A DNA stretch of 64,000 bases, from the NCBI RefSeq assembly GCF_001425265.1, contig NZ_LMEC01000023.1:124001-188000 (forward strand), given 5' to 3'. This document shows, one piece after another, positions 41,920-52,400 of the stretch; position 1 is the first letter of the stretch, and each line of letters starts with the position of its first letter. Source of the stretch: Massilia sp. Root418 (lineage in GTDB: Bacteria; Pseudomonadota; Gammaproteobacteria; Burkholderiales; Burkholderiaceae_D). Both the position numbers and the translations under genes were made by a program. The notes under the pieces are model-generated. The model searched no databases. It was not told the origin of the DNA and saw only the letters and a program-made list of their open reading frames with translations.

Positions 41920-42645
41920 TTGGGGAAAATCATCATTTCGCGCGAAGGCGTGGTGGAACAGGAAGTCCCGCTGAGCCGTGAGCGCATGACCATTGGCCGC
42001 CGCAGCCGCAACGACATCGTGCTAAGCCACCCGGCTGTGAGTGGCGAGCACGCCGTCATCACCACCATCCTCGACGAATCCTTCCTGGAAGACCTGCGCA
42101 GCACCAACGGCACCTTCGTCAACGGCCAGCGCGTGGGCAAGCATTTCCTGCAGCACCAGGACACCATCAAGATCGCCAAGTACCGGATCGAATACCTGGC
42201 CGACGGCGTGCGGCCGGCGCCCGCGCCGATGGGCGAAAGCGCCACCATCCCCGTGCCGCCGCAACCGCGCCCCGCCGTCGCCAGCGCCTCAGCCCCCGCC
42301 AGCGCGGCGGCCCGCGCCCCGGCCGTAGCCCCGGGCCCCGCCGCCGCTCCGGCGCCGCCGCCCGCCGCCCCAGCCCCCATCCTCGGCCGCATCGAAGTGC
42401 TCAACGGCGCCAACGCCGGCAAGCAGCTCGCCCTGACCAAGCCCCTGACCACACTGGGCCGGCCCGGCGTGCAGGTGATCGTCATCGCGCGCGCGCCGGA
42501 CGGCTATTCAGTGGTCCAGTCCGAAGGCGACGCCATCGCCACCCTGAACGGCGCCACCCTCGGCAAGCAGCCCCAGCGCCTGCAACACGGCGACGTGCTC
42601 GACCTGAGCGGCACGCAAATGGCATTCAAACAAGATTTAGCCTGA
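41920..42645 (+). CDS. FHA domain protein
   Basis: A 241-residue protein with an N-terminal forkhead-associated domain: [26 protein letters not shown], and [13 protein letters not shown] ~50-residue Ala/Pro linker follows, then a second, weaker FHA-like segment (~165-240; [27 protein letters not shown]). FHA domains bind phosphothreonine. The apparent start is TTG at 41,920 behind CGGAGACCAGGT; no ATG fits the conserved GKIIISREG start. It precedes the pilin gene in the same direction but is separated from it by a sigma-54 promoter. Confidence 0.82.
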   Translation: MGKIIISREGVVEQEVPLSRERMTIGRRSRNDIVLSHPAVSGEHAVITTILDESFLEDLRSTNGTFVNGQRVGKHFLQHQDTIKIAKYRIEYLADGVRPAPAPMGESATIPVPPQPRPAVASASAPASAAARAPAVAPGPAAAPAPPPAAPAPILGRIEVLNGANAGKQLALTKPLTTLGRPGVQVIVIARAPDGYSVVQSEGDAIATLNGATLGKQPQRLQHGDVLDLSGTQMAFKQDLA

Positions 42646-42696
42646 CAAAAATCGTCAACTGCCAAATTTCGCTAGCCCAACTGACAAAAATCGTCA
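42643..42696 (+). promoter_or_regulatory. Paired TGAC-N7-GTCA palindromes upstream of pilA
   Basis: TGACAAAAATCGTCA occurs twice, at 42,643-42,657 and 42,682-42,696, 39 bases apart, inside an 18-base exact direct repeat. A third half-site (TGACGAAAATTG) starts at 42,714. They lie 60-115 bases above a sigma-54 promoter, where an enhancer-binding protein such as PilR would bind. The first overlaps the FHA stop codon. Confidence 0.6.
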
Positions 42697-42758
42697 ACCA
42701 GCGCGGGCGGAAGTGACGAAAATTGGCGCAAATCGCTTTCAAAAGGCGGTTTTCGGGC

Positions 42759-42773
42759 TGGCACACCAATTGC
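42759..42773 (+). promoter_or_regulatory. Sigma-54 (-24/-12) promoter of pilA
   Basis: TGGCACACCAATTGC matches TGGCAC-N5-TTGC exactly, 54 bases before the pilA ATG. RpoN with the PilR activator is the classic control of type IV major pilin genes. Confidence 0.9.
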
Positions 42774-42826
42774 TCTTACCCAAGTGTGGCACCAAACAAC
42801 CAGTTCACCTCTTGAGGAGCAACAAA

Positions 42827-43333
42827 ATGAAATCCATGAAAATGATGAAGAAACAAGCCCAGGCCGGCTTCACCCTGATCGAACTGATGATCGTTGTGGC
42901 CATTATCGGTATCCTGGCAGCGGTGGCCATCCCTGCGTACAGCGACTATACCGTGAAAGCCAAAGTTGCAAACGCGCTGGCCTCAGCCGGCTCGCTGAAG
43001 ACTGGCGTAGCGCTGTGTGCGCAAGAAGCTGGCAACGATACTGCTCCTTGTGACGCTGGCAGCAACGGCGTGCCTACCTTCACCGCAACTAAGGAAGTAA
43101 CCTCCGCAACCGTTACGAATGGCACTATTGAACTGACCCTGGCCGATATCGGTAAAAACTTGTCGGGTAAGAAGATCACGATGGTTCCGACTGTTGGTAC
43201 TAGCGCGGTAACCTGGGTTAACAGCACGGACATTACCGACGCCGATAACGCAGCCGCTAAAGCCGCGATCGAGAAGAACAATGTCGCGGCAGCTGCTACC
43301 CCAACCCCACCAGCAGCCCCAACCACGCCTTAA
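42827..43333 (+). CDS. pilA: Type IV major pilin
   Basis: A 168-residue prepilin. A short basic leader ends at Gly14, followed by [20 protein letters not shown], with Glu at +5 of the mature protein for PilD processing and assembly. Cys64 and Cys75 are close together, and the C-terminus ends in a Pro/Thr/Ala tail ([13 protein letters not shown]) rather than the usual C-terminal disulfide loop. The start follows TTGAGGAGC. It has its own sigma-54 promoter and a terminator, so it is monocistronic. Confidence 0.93.
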   Translation: MKSMKMMKKQAQAGFTLIELMIVVAIIGILAAVAIPAYSDYTVKAKVANALASAGSLKTGVALCAQEAGNDTAPCDAGSNGVPTFTATKEVTSATVTNGTIELTLADIGKNLSGKKITMVPTVGTSAVTWVNSTDITDADNAAAKAAIEKNNVAAAATPTPPAAPTTP

Positions 43334-43377
43334 GCTAACACCGCATCATCCGCCCCTAGCGCTCCGGCACTGACGAA

Positions 43378-43402
43378 AAAACCTGGCTTCGGCCAGGTTT
43401 CT
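43378..43402 (+). terminator. Terminator of pilA
   Basis: ACCTGGC-TTCG-GCCAGGT, a stable UUCG-loop hairpin, is preceded by an A-run and followed by TTCTTGC. It also lies close to the 3' end of the convergent PilZ gene and could serve both. Confidence 0.85.
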
Positions 43403-43413
43403 TGCTTCTGCGC

Positions 43414-44127
43414 TCACACTATCTTCTGCCTGTCGGCAATCAGTGCTTCGTAGGTGAGGTTTTGCAGCAGGGTGTAGTGGGTCGGGTCCAGGTTGACGAA
43501 TTGCACGCCATAGGTGAACACTTCAGGCTTGTCGGCAGTCGCCGGCTTGATCACGTTGATATTGCGGATGCTCGCGTGCGTATTGACCAGCACCTGCCGG
43601 TTGCCCGGCTGCGCGATCAGCGTGAACGACAATCCCACCTTCGCATCATCCGACTCCAGCTGCCGCTTCGACTCGATCAGCGCGCCCGACACGCTCAGGT
43701 TCACCAGAAATACCGGCACACTGCCGCCCGACTCGCAGCTCAACTGCGCCGGAATATCCACCTTCACCCGCATCGCCGTGCGCAAGCTGGTGCCCTGGAT
43801 TTTTGACGGGAAGGAAAGGTGGGCATAAAACAGCGGCCGCCCGAACACGCGCTGCACGATGGCAGAAAACGAGCACACGTTCACGCCCGAAAACACCCGT
43901 ATGGTCAGCTTGTCGCCCTCGTTCACCGAGATCGGCGCCCCGTTTTCGAACGGCACCTTGACGATCATGTACTCGTCCTTCACCCAGCCGATCAGCGTGG
44001 AAAAGTGCTGGACAGGCTTCATGGTCCGGTGCGTGATGAACTGTATCCTGCCACCCACCTGCAGATTCATCTGCTCGAATTCGTATTCCTGCGGCTTGAT
44101 CTCGGCTGGCGACGTACCACTGCTCAT
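43414..44127 (-). CDS. YcgR-like PilZ domain protein (c-di-GMP flagellar brake type)
   Basis: A 237-residue cytoplasmic protein with an N-terminal YcgR-type domain (LQVGGRIQFITHR, GWVKDEYMIVKVPFENGAPI) and a C-terminal PilZ domain. The c-di-GMP-binding residues appear as RTAMRVKVDIPAQL (RxxxR) and NLSVSGALI (N/DxSxxG). YcgR proteins slow flagellar rotation when c-di-GMP is high; a role in pilus-based motility is also possible next to pilA. Convergent with pilA. Confidence 0.88.
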   Translation of the reverse strand: MSSGTSPAEIKPQEYEFEQMNLQVGGRIQFITHRTMKPVQHFSTLIGWVKDEYMIVKVPFENGAPISVNEGDKLTIRVFSGVNVCSFSAIVQRVFGRPLFYAHLSFPSKIQGTSLRTAMRVKVDIPAQLSCESGGSVPVFLVNLSVSGALIESKRQLESDDAKVGLSFTLIAQPGNRQVLVNTHASIRNINVIKPATADKPEVFTYGVQFVNLDPTHYTLLQNLTYEALIADRQKIV

Positions 44128-44238
44128 TCGTGCGACCTTTTGTTGTGCCTATGTCTATAAAAACAATTATATACCGGCAGAAAAAGTTTTACACTATTGC
44201 AATAAAATGGGAATTGTCCAGGGCAGGTTGAAGCAAGC

Positions 44239-44742
44239 TTAACTGGTCGCGCTCCAGTCGCCGCTCTTGCCGCCGTGCTTTTCCATCACGCGGATGTTGG
44301 ACATCACCATGCCGCGGTCAACGGCCTTGCACATGTCGTACACGGTTAAGAGGCCCACCTGCACGGCCGTCAGTGCTTCCATTTCCACGCCAGTCTTGCC
44401 ATAGGTCTCCACCTGCGCGGTGCAGTGCACGCTCGAACTGGCTTCGTCGGTGGTGAAGTCCACCGTCACGCGGGTCAGCGCCAGCGGGTGGCACAAGGGG
44501 ACCAGGTCGCTGGTGCGCTTGGCGCCCATAATGGCGGCGATGCGCGCGATCCCCAGCACGTCACCTTTCTTCGCGCTTCCCGCTAAAATGATCGCCAGCG
44601 TCTCCGGCTTCATGCGGATGCTGCCGGCGGCCACGGCGGTGCGGTGCGTTTCCTGTTTCGCGCCCACGTCGACCATGTGGGCCTGGCCGGTGGTGTCGAA
44701 GTGCGTGAGCTGGTCTGCGGCTGGAGCTGGGGTGCTGGTCAT
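44239..44742 (-). CDS. moaC: Cyclic pyranopterin monophosphate synthase
   Basis: MoaC forms cPMP in molybdenum cofactor synthesis after MoaA. The 167-residue product has [20 protein letters not shown] near the N-terminus, PLCHPLALT and [25 protein letters not shown], including the catalytic Lys. A ~10-residue Thr/Ala/Pro leader precedes the conserved start. Divergent from the M48 protease gene; the gap is under 50 bases. Confidence 0.96.
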   Translation of the reverse strand: MTSTPAPAADQLTHFDTTGQAHMVDVGAKQETHRTAVAAGSIRMKPETLAIILAGSAKKGDVLGIARIAAIMGAKRTSDLVPLCHPLALTRVTVDFTTDEASSSVHCTAQVETYGKTGVEMEALTAVQVGLLTVYDMCKAVDRGMVMSNIRVMEKHGGKSGDWSATS

Positions 44743-44789
44743 TGGAGTATAGTTCGTCAGTTGCGGGTATCGACAGGTATCATATCATT

Positions 44790-46352
44790 GTGAAATCAAA
44801 ACGTTTTTTGCTGCGCTTGCTTCCCCTCGCTGCATCCCTGCTGCTGGCCGCCCCCATGGGCATGGCGCAGATGCCGGTATCCAAGCCCTTCAATCTCCCC
44901 AGCCTCGGCGACACCGAGCGGCAGGAGCTGTCGCCGCTGATCGAACGCAAGCTGGGCGAGGAGATCATGTATGACATCCGCAGCAACAAGGACTACCTCG
45001 ACGATGCCCCCATCCTGGAATACCTGAACACGCTGGGCAACACGCTGGTGCAGGCCCACCCGGGCGCGCGCGGCGAGGCCAGTTTCAATTACTTCTTCTT
45101 CGCCGTGCGCGACGGCCAGCTCAACGCCTTCGCGCTGCCGGGCGGCTTCATCGCCGTGCACTCGGCGCTGCTGCTGGCGGCGCAGACGGAGTCCGAGCTG
45201 GCATCCGTGCTGGGCCACGAGATCGGCCACGTGGCGCAGCGCCACATTGCGCGCCAGCTGGGACAGCAGAAGCAGGACGCGCTGATCCCGCTGGCGGCCA
45301 TGATCCTGGCCGTGCTGGCGGCCAAGTCCAGCCCGGACGCGGCCATGGGCGTGATGATGGGCGGCCAGGGCCTGGCCATCCAGCGCCAGCTCAACTTCGG
45401 CCGCGACGCCGAGCGCGAGGCGGACCGGGTCGGTTTCCAGATCATGGGCGAGGCCGGTTTCGACACCAGCGGCATGGTGGCCTTTTTCCAGCGCATGCAG
45501 ACGGCCAGCCGCAACTACAGCGACCTGGTGCCGGCTTATCTGCTGACGCACCCCTTGACCACCGAGCGCATCGCCGACATCCAGGCCCGCATCCGCGAGC
45601 AGCCCTACAAGCAGCGCCTCGACAGCCTGGCCTTCTACCTGGTGCGTTCGCGCGCGCGCGTGCTGCAGGACCTGAGCACGCAGGGGCTGGCGGAGTCGAT
45701 CCAGTATTTCGAGGGCCTGATGCAGCAGGATAACCGCCAGCAGAAAACGGCGGGGCAGTACGGCATGGCGTTCGCCATGTTCAAGAAGAACGATTTCGTG
45801 GCCGCGCAGCGCTGGCTGGACAAGGCGCGCGCCACCATCGAGGCGCCGATGCCGGCCGGCGTGTTCGGCATGGGCAAGCGCGACACGGCGCCGACCGTGT
45901 TCACCAGCCTGTCGCTGGATATCAAGCTGGCGCAGGAGTCGAACGAGGCGATGGTGGCGGCGGCGCTGAAGGAGGCGACGGCGGCGCACCAGCAGTTTCC
46001 GCTGTCGCGCGGCATCGCGCACCAGTACGCGGAGGCAATGATCGCGTCCGGCCAGCTGGAGGAGGCGGCGCGCTTCCTGCGCGAGCAGGCGCAGTTTTAC
46101 AAGGACGAGCCGGAGGTGCACGATCTGCTGGCCAAGGCGTATTCGAAGCAGGGAAAGATGGCCTTGCAGCACATGGCGCTGGCGGAGTCATACACCTTGC
46201 AGGGCGGCACGCTGGCGGCGCTGGACCAGCTGAACCTGGCGCGCAAGGCCAGCGATGCGTCGTTTTATGACCAGGCGCAAATCGATGCGCGCGAACGCGA
46301 GCTCAAGCAGCGGCGCAAGGATGCGATGGGCGACAAGTACAAGGAGCCGTGA
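44790..46352 (+). CDS. bepA: M48 family metalloprotease (BepA-like)
   Basis: A 520-residue periplasmic protease/chaperone with TPR repeats. The signal peptide is RFLLRLLPLAASLLLAAPMG, the zinc motif HEIGH is at residues 143-147 with a third ligand in DAEREADRVGFQIM, and TPR-like helices fill the C-terminal half (~300-510). BepA assists or degrades outer-membrane proteins such as LptD. GTG at 44,790 is preferred because the signal peptide then starts the protein; a TTG at 44,742 overlapping moaC is possible but less likely. Confidence 0.88.
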   Translation: MKSKRFLLRLLPLAASLLLAAPMGMAQMPVSKPFNLPSLGDTERQELSPLIERKLGEEIMYDIRSNKDYLDDAPILEYLNTLGNTLVQAHPGARGEASFNYFFFAVRDGQLNAFALPGGFIAVHSALLLAAQTESELASVLGHEIGHVAQRHIARQLGQQKQDALIPLAAMILAVLAAKSSPDAAMGVMMGGQGLAIQRQLNFGRDAEREADRVGFQIMGEAGFDTSGMVAFFQRMQTASRNYSDLVPAYLLTHPLTTERIADIQARIREQPYKQRLDSLAFYLVRSRARVLQDLSTQGLAESIQYFEGLMQQDNRQQKTAGQYGMAFAMFKKNDFVAAQRWLDKARATIEAPMPAGVFGMGKRDTAPTVFTSLSLDIKLAQESNEAMVAAALKEATAAHQQFPLSRGIAHQYAEAMIASGQLEEAARFLREQAQFYKDEPEVHDLLAKAYSKQGKMALQHMALAESYTLQGGTLAALDQLNLARKASDASFYDQAQIDARERELKQRRKDAMGDKYKEP

Positions 46353-46389
46353 CGCCGTCCGGAGCCACCGCCTGGCAACGATATATCAA

Positions 46390-46417
46390 TTGCAATTCGC
46401 GGGTCGTGTCCTATACT
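46390..46417 (+). promoter_or_regulatory. Candidate sigma-70 promoter of the 2,091-residue protein gene
   Basis: TTGCAA (46,390-46,395) and TATACT (46,412-46,417) are separated by 16 bases, about 80 bases before the start of the large gene and after the bepA stop. Confidence 0.5.
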
Positions 46418-46498
46418 GGCTCAGTTCCGCGCTCTTAAAAATCATCACTCCCGCACCGAAGCGTACGTTGTCGTCCACCTAGCCAAGGGGAGTCTGAC

Positions 46499-49400
46499 AT
46501 GATGTACCTGCACTGGTCCTTCCATTACGCCGGTGATCCGGATGCCGCGCCTGTCCAGCAAATCACGGTCACTTTTCAGGCCCCGGTTTTCAGCTATTCC
46601 GACCGCAACAACAACGGCAACGACGAGTTCCAACGGTCGCAGACCGGTACGTCGTCCCAGCGCCTGGATGTCGATCTCAGCGACAGCAGCTACGAGGCCG
46701 CCCTGCCGTCTGCCGGCCTGGCCGGCACGGGCGCGGCCGTGCGCAAGTTTCATGACTACACCGCAGCCATCATGCGGCAGGGGGAAGCCGCCGTTTCCAG
46801 GCTGGCGTTTCCCGTGCGCCTGCAGCTCAGCGCCGCTGAGTGCGAAGTGCCGTACGCCGGCGTATTTAGCTGCCTGTATTTCGTCAAGGGCCTGAACGCG
46901 GATGGACAGCTGGCGGAGCCGGTCGGCGACCATCTCTTCCTGGTCAACAAACAGCGCTACGACGAAGTGCTGCCGGCCTTCCAGCAAATCACCAACCAGC
47001 GCTCACGAATCAGCCTGCTGGCTTTCCTGAAACTGCTGGCGGAAGAAAACGGTCTGTCCCCGCAGGGGCCAGTTCGGCCCGAGAGCGTCATCAACGACAG
47101 GCTGCCAGCCATCGTCCACGGACTGCACCAGGAAAACGTCGACGATGTCGTTGACTTCCTCAAGCGGCACGTCTTCGCGCTGTTCGATTTCGGTATTGAA
47201 GTCGACGCGCTGGAGGGCATGGACATTGCCGGACACCTGCACGTCGCCACCGACGGCAACCGCCAGCTGGCCATGGCCGACTTGTACTTTTACGCGCTGG
47301 ACGCGGAGTACACGGCATCCGATATCGCCGGCAACGCCGTGTACCGGCATATTGCCCACGACTGGCGCCAGGGCCCCGGCGCACCAGTGGACAACCGCAT
47401 CGCCTTTACGCTGACGGGCGAGCACCAGCTGCTGCGAAACAGTGTGCGCGGCGCGATCACGGTGCGGGTGCGCGGCTTTGACGGCGCCGAGCTGTGGCGC
47501 AGGGATTTCGCCGCCGACGATCCGCAATTGAAGGAAGTGCAGATCGAGCTGGCCGAGCACCGCCCTCCCGCCATCACCCCCGGCGTGGAACATCCGGCGG
47601 GCGGCGCGAAGCGCCTGCGCGGCAAGCTGGTGGGCCTGAGCAAAGCCTGTCCGCTCAACGATGCGGTGGTGCTGGTCCAGGCCAAGGCGGACGGCGATGC
47701 GGCCTGGCGCGTGGTGGGACACGCGAGCGCGGACAGCAACGGCAATTTCTCCATGCCGTATCCGTACGGCGCCTATGCGGCGGCCCAGGCACTGGTGTCG
47801 CTGGCGCCGGACAGCCCGGCCGACATTCCCGTGGTGCAGGGCACGCCCAACGAAACCATCGCCCCGGACTTCCTTTTCCTGCTGGTGAAAGATCCGGTTT
47901 GCCCCGATGCGGAAACGGAAAAAAAGGCCGACTGCGACTGCGCCGCGCCGGTCAAGGCCGGGCGCCTGCCCAGCCAGGAAGACTTGATCAACTCCGACGA
48001 ATATACCCAGGACATTGGCGGTTCCTGCGTGAACCTGTCCACGCCCAACCGCACCCTGAGCGAGTACAACTACACCGGCATCGTGCGCACGTCGGACCCG
48101 GACGTGGCCAACTACACGCTCAGGAAGCGTACCCTGACCACCCTGCAGGGGGAGGAGGTGTCCGGCTTCGAACTCGAAGGCGGGGCCGGGAAAATTGCGC
48201 GCCAGCCGGTCAACCTCGATAACCCGATCCGCTGGCAGGATACGCCGGCCGACCAGGACTACCTGTCGTTCTACCAGGCCGTGACGGTGGCCACCGGCCA
48301 CATCCTGCACTACAAATCCGTCTTCAAGGCCGACGGCTACTCGCTTGGCAACCTGCTGTATTCATTGCCGCTGGCGCCGGGCCAGAAGAAGCAGATCGTC
48401 GTGTTCGATTCAAGCCATGCGCTGCAAGGGGCAGAATCGCAGAGCCTGTCGCAAGGGGAGCGCCTGGCTGCCGATATCGTGGCAGAAAGAGGCATCGCCG
48501 ATGAGCTCAGCGGATTCCTGGGCGAAGCCATGCAAGGACGCAGTTCGGCCAGCACCAGCGGCGTCAGCGCCGGCCTGGGACTGGGCGGCAGCCTCGGCGT
48601 CGTGTCGGGCTCGCTTGGCGTGGCCGGCGGCACCGCCAGTTCCAGCAGTTCGGCCTCGCAGAACAGCAGCCGCAATACCTCGCAGTTTTTTGCCGAGAAA
48701 CTGCGCCAGGCCGTCATGCAAAACGCCGACAGCTACCGCCAGCTCAACGCTTCCGTGGTGACCAGCGTGCAGGAGGGCCAGCACTACAACGCGACCACCG
48801 AAGTGGTCGGCAACCACAACCACTGCCATTCGCTCACCATGATGTATTTCGAGGTGCTGCGGCATTTCGCCGTGTTCCAGGAGCTGGTGCAGGTGGAGGA
48901 GTGCGTGTTCGTGCCGCTGCTGATGACCAACTTCACCATGGAGAACATCCGCAAATGGGCCGACGTGCTGGCCGTGGCGCTGCTGCCGGCGCCGTCCAAT
49001 ACCTATCTGCGGCCGTTCAGCTGGGTGCGCCGCCATCCCCTGCTGGCCGGCTTCGACGCCAACGAGCGCATCCGGACCAATTACGCGCACGTGGATTTTC
49101 CGGCCGGCCGCTATTGCGACGAGGCGATCAGCGACGTCAAGGGCAGCTTCAGCATCCGCATGGTGCTGCCGCGCCCGAAAACCAAGTTCGACCGCATCCT
49201 CTCCCTGCCTATCATCCGCAAGACCGTCACCACGCAGGCCGGCGTGGATGTGCAGGGCACGATACGCGACAACATCAAGTCGTCCGCGATTGCCGCCGCA
49301 ACGGGCGGGCTGTCGCTGCTCTTTGGCGGCGGGCCTTCGGTGAAATATGAAACCGAAACCCACGATGTCCTGACGCCCGGCAAGATCTTCGATCTGTTCA

Positions 49401-52400
49401 TGACGCTCGACGAGAACTACGAGGCAGTCTCGCCCGCGCACTGCATCCGCGTGCATACCTTCGAAGACCAGAAAATTCTCGTCAACGGCACGCTGGTGAC
49501 GATCGACTTTTTCCACGGCATGCCGGACGACCGGAAAATCTGGGACGCCTATGCGGACGTGCTCGACATGACCACGCTGGAGCTGCTCAACAAGTTCGCC
49601 AACAACGTCATCGCGGACTGGGACCGTATATTTTTCAGCGACATCGCGCCCCAGCTGGTGAGCCGCCTGATCCACGAGTCGACCGTGGCGCTGAAGCCCT
49701 TCAGCTCGCTCGATATCACCGCCCTGAACCGCTATTCGTCCAGGGAACAGCTGCTGCGCTACAATTTCCAGGCGCGCAGCACGTCGGCGCGCGCGGCCAT
49801 CGGCGCGATCGAGGTGCGTTACCAGCCGGGTGTCGGCGTGGCGCAGGCGAACTGGGATACGCTCAAGCGCGAACTCACCGTGGTGCTGGAGAGCCTGAAC
49901 GTCAACTATGCCACGCCGCACTACAACGGCCGCATCTTCAGCGGCTACGTGGGCAATGACCTGTTTGACGGCGTCACGCAGGCGACGCCGATGAATTCGG
50001 ACGAGCAGCGCTCGCCGCGCAAGGAAGACGTCTTCCTGGTAAACAAGCTGACCGAACACCTCAACAGCAACCTGGAGCACTACAACAAGGCATTGTGGTA
50101 CCGGCTCGATCCGGACCGCCGCTACATGCTGCTCGACGGCTTTTCCATCCAGGTGTACGACGATGGCGGCGCGCCGCTGGTATTTCGCAGCCTGGCCTCG
50201 GTGGTCAAGAACGAGCTGGTTTGCGTGACGGGGAACTCGCTGGTATTCCCGGTGGCGCCGGGCTACCGGGTCAGCCAGTCGTACATCGTGCAGGCCCGCG
50301 CCGAAGAGGAAGATGCGGCAGCGCCCTTGTTCGATCATTACCGGCCGCTGACCGCGCCGCCGCCTTTCCGCATCAGCGTGCCTTCACGCGGAGTGTTCCT
50401 GGAAGCGGTGCAGGGCGCTTGCGACGCGTGCGAAAAGGTCAAGGACAATTCGTCGCAGGACTGGGTGCGCTTCGCCACCGACGAGCCGAGCCCGATCGCC
50501 CCGTTGACGCCGCCCACGCCCACCATCACCGACTGGAAGGCGGCCTTCAAGGACTTCGCGACCCCCCTGATCAATATCCAGAACGCGCCGGCTGCGCCGG
50601 CACCCGGCGCCGGCCTGGCCGGCCTGGCGGACCTGCTTGGCAAGGCCGGCGTCTTCAAGGACATCACCGGGCTGGACGCGAACCAGCAGAACGTGATCCG
50701 CACCTACCTGTCGAACCAGGAGAATGCCAAGGCGTTTGCGGAAATGGCGCAGAAGCTGTCGATGCAGGGGCACAACACCGCCAATTCCGACAAGATCATG
50801 GACACCATCAAGTCCGCGCGGCAGGACGGCGCGATCTCGCAGGACGACTACGGCAAGCTGGTCAAGGAACATCTGCAGAAGCAGATCGATGGCGGGGACA
50901 AGGACAATGCCGCCAGCGAAAAGGATGCTGCGAGCAAGTCCAGCCTGGCCTCGGCCGCCGTCAGGGCGGTGGACCAGGGCAAGAACGTCAAGGCGCAGAA
51001 GAGCGATACCGATGGCAACAGCGAATCGATCGAGGTAACGCCGGGCGGCGCGGACCAGGTGCTGGCAAGCGTGCCGGGCACGGTGCCCAGGATGAAGCAG
51101 GAAAACAGCATGGCTTGCTGGGCGACCGTCGCCGCCATGATGGTGAGCTGGAAGGAAGGCCGCAAGATGACGGTGCAGGAAGTGCTGCAAAAGGCTGGCG
51201 CGCAATATGTCGCCAAGTTCGAGAACCAGGAAGGGCTGGCCTCGTCCGAGAAGGATGCATTCATCGGCGCGCTGGGCATGCGCGGCGAAGCACCGGCGAG
51301 CTATTCGGTCCAGCAGTATATTGACTGGGTCAAGGACCACGGCCCGCTCTGGATCACCACCGATGCGGCCGACGCCGACGGCCAGTTCTCGCCGCACGCG
51401 CGCGTGGTGACGAAAATTACCGGGACGGGCAGCGCGGACGGCAGCGGCACCAGCTTTGTCTTCATCGATCCGGCCAGCGGCACAGAGATCAGCGAGCCAT
51501 TCAGCAAATTCCTGTCCGCCTATGAGCAGATGGTGACCGACAACCCCGGCGCCCTGTTTATCCAGATCGTGCACTTTGGCGGCGCGGCAGGCGGGGGCGG
51601 CGAGGGTGCGGCGCCCCTCCCGGCATGGGCCGACGCCGTCGATCCGTTCCCGGGCAGCGTGGCGCTGAGCATTGACCGCGGCAACGTGGCGATGAACGCC
51701 GCTTTCGCTCCCGTGGCAGGCAGCACGTCGAACCATCTGTGCGCGGCGCTGGCCGACGTCACCGGTGCCCCTGCATCGGCGCCGTTTGCCGGCCTGCACG
51801 ACGACGAGATGGTGTATGCCGCCAGCCTGCTCAAAGTCGGCGTGATGTATGCCGCCTTCGCCTTGCGCGCCCGCGTGCAGGCATTCGCCGATGCCGCCAA
51901 GGCCAACGGCATCACCGCTGCGCCCGAGTTGTTCAGCCTGATCAAGCGCGCCTGGACGCCGAAGCTCAAGGCCACGTTCCCGGCGCGCTCGGCCACCAGC
52001 TTCAAAAACGGCCAGGACGTGACGATTCCCCAGTTCGCCAAGCTCTTCACCTTGTCGGCTGCCGGCAAGATCGAGTTCGCGGCAGCCACGACTGCAATCA
52101 GCGATGCCGACCTCGATGCCGCAGGCGAGTTCGGCGCGCCGGTGGGCCGGTTCCATGAATGGATGCGCCTCATGATGCGGTGGTCGAACAATGCCGCCGC
52201 CAGCCGCTGCGTGCTGGCGCTGGGCTACTTCTACATCAACGGCCTGTTTGCCAAGGCTGGGTTCTTTGATGCGGCCACGGGAAAAGGCTTGTGGATCTCC
52301 GGCGACTATACCGGGCACGACTGGGTAAAAAGCGCAGCCGAGCAAGCCGCGAACGCCGCCGGTGTCGCCCTGGCGCCGCGCTGGGCCACGGCGCAAGGAC

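Noticed and set aside
41920-42645. FHA gene considered as part of the pilA operon
   Set aside because: A perfect sigma-54 promoter and putative enhancer sites lie between them, so pilA is most simply an independent unit.
44742-44789. TTG start for the BepA-like protease overlapping the moaC start
   Set aside because: It would add 16 residues in front of a clear signal peptide. The GTG at 44,790 gives a normal N-terminus.
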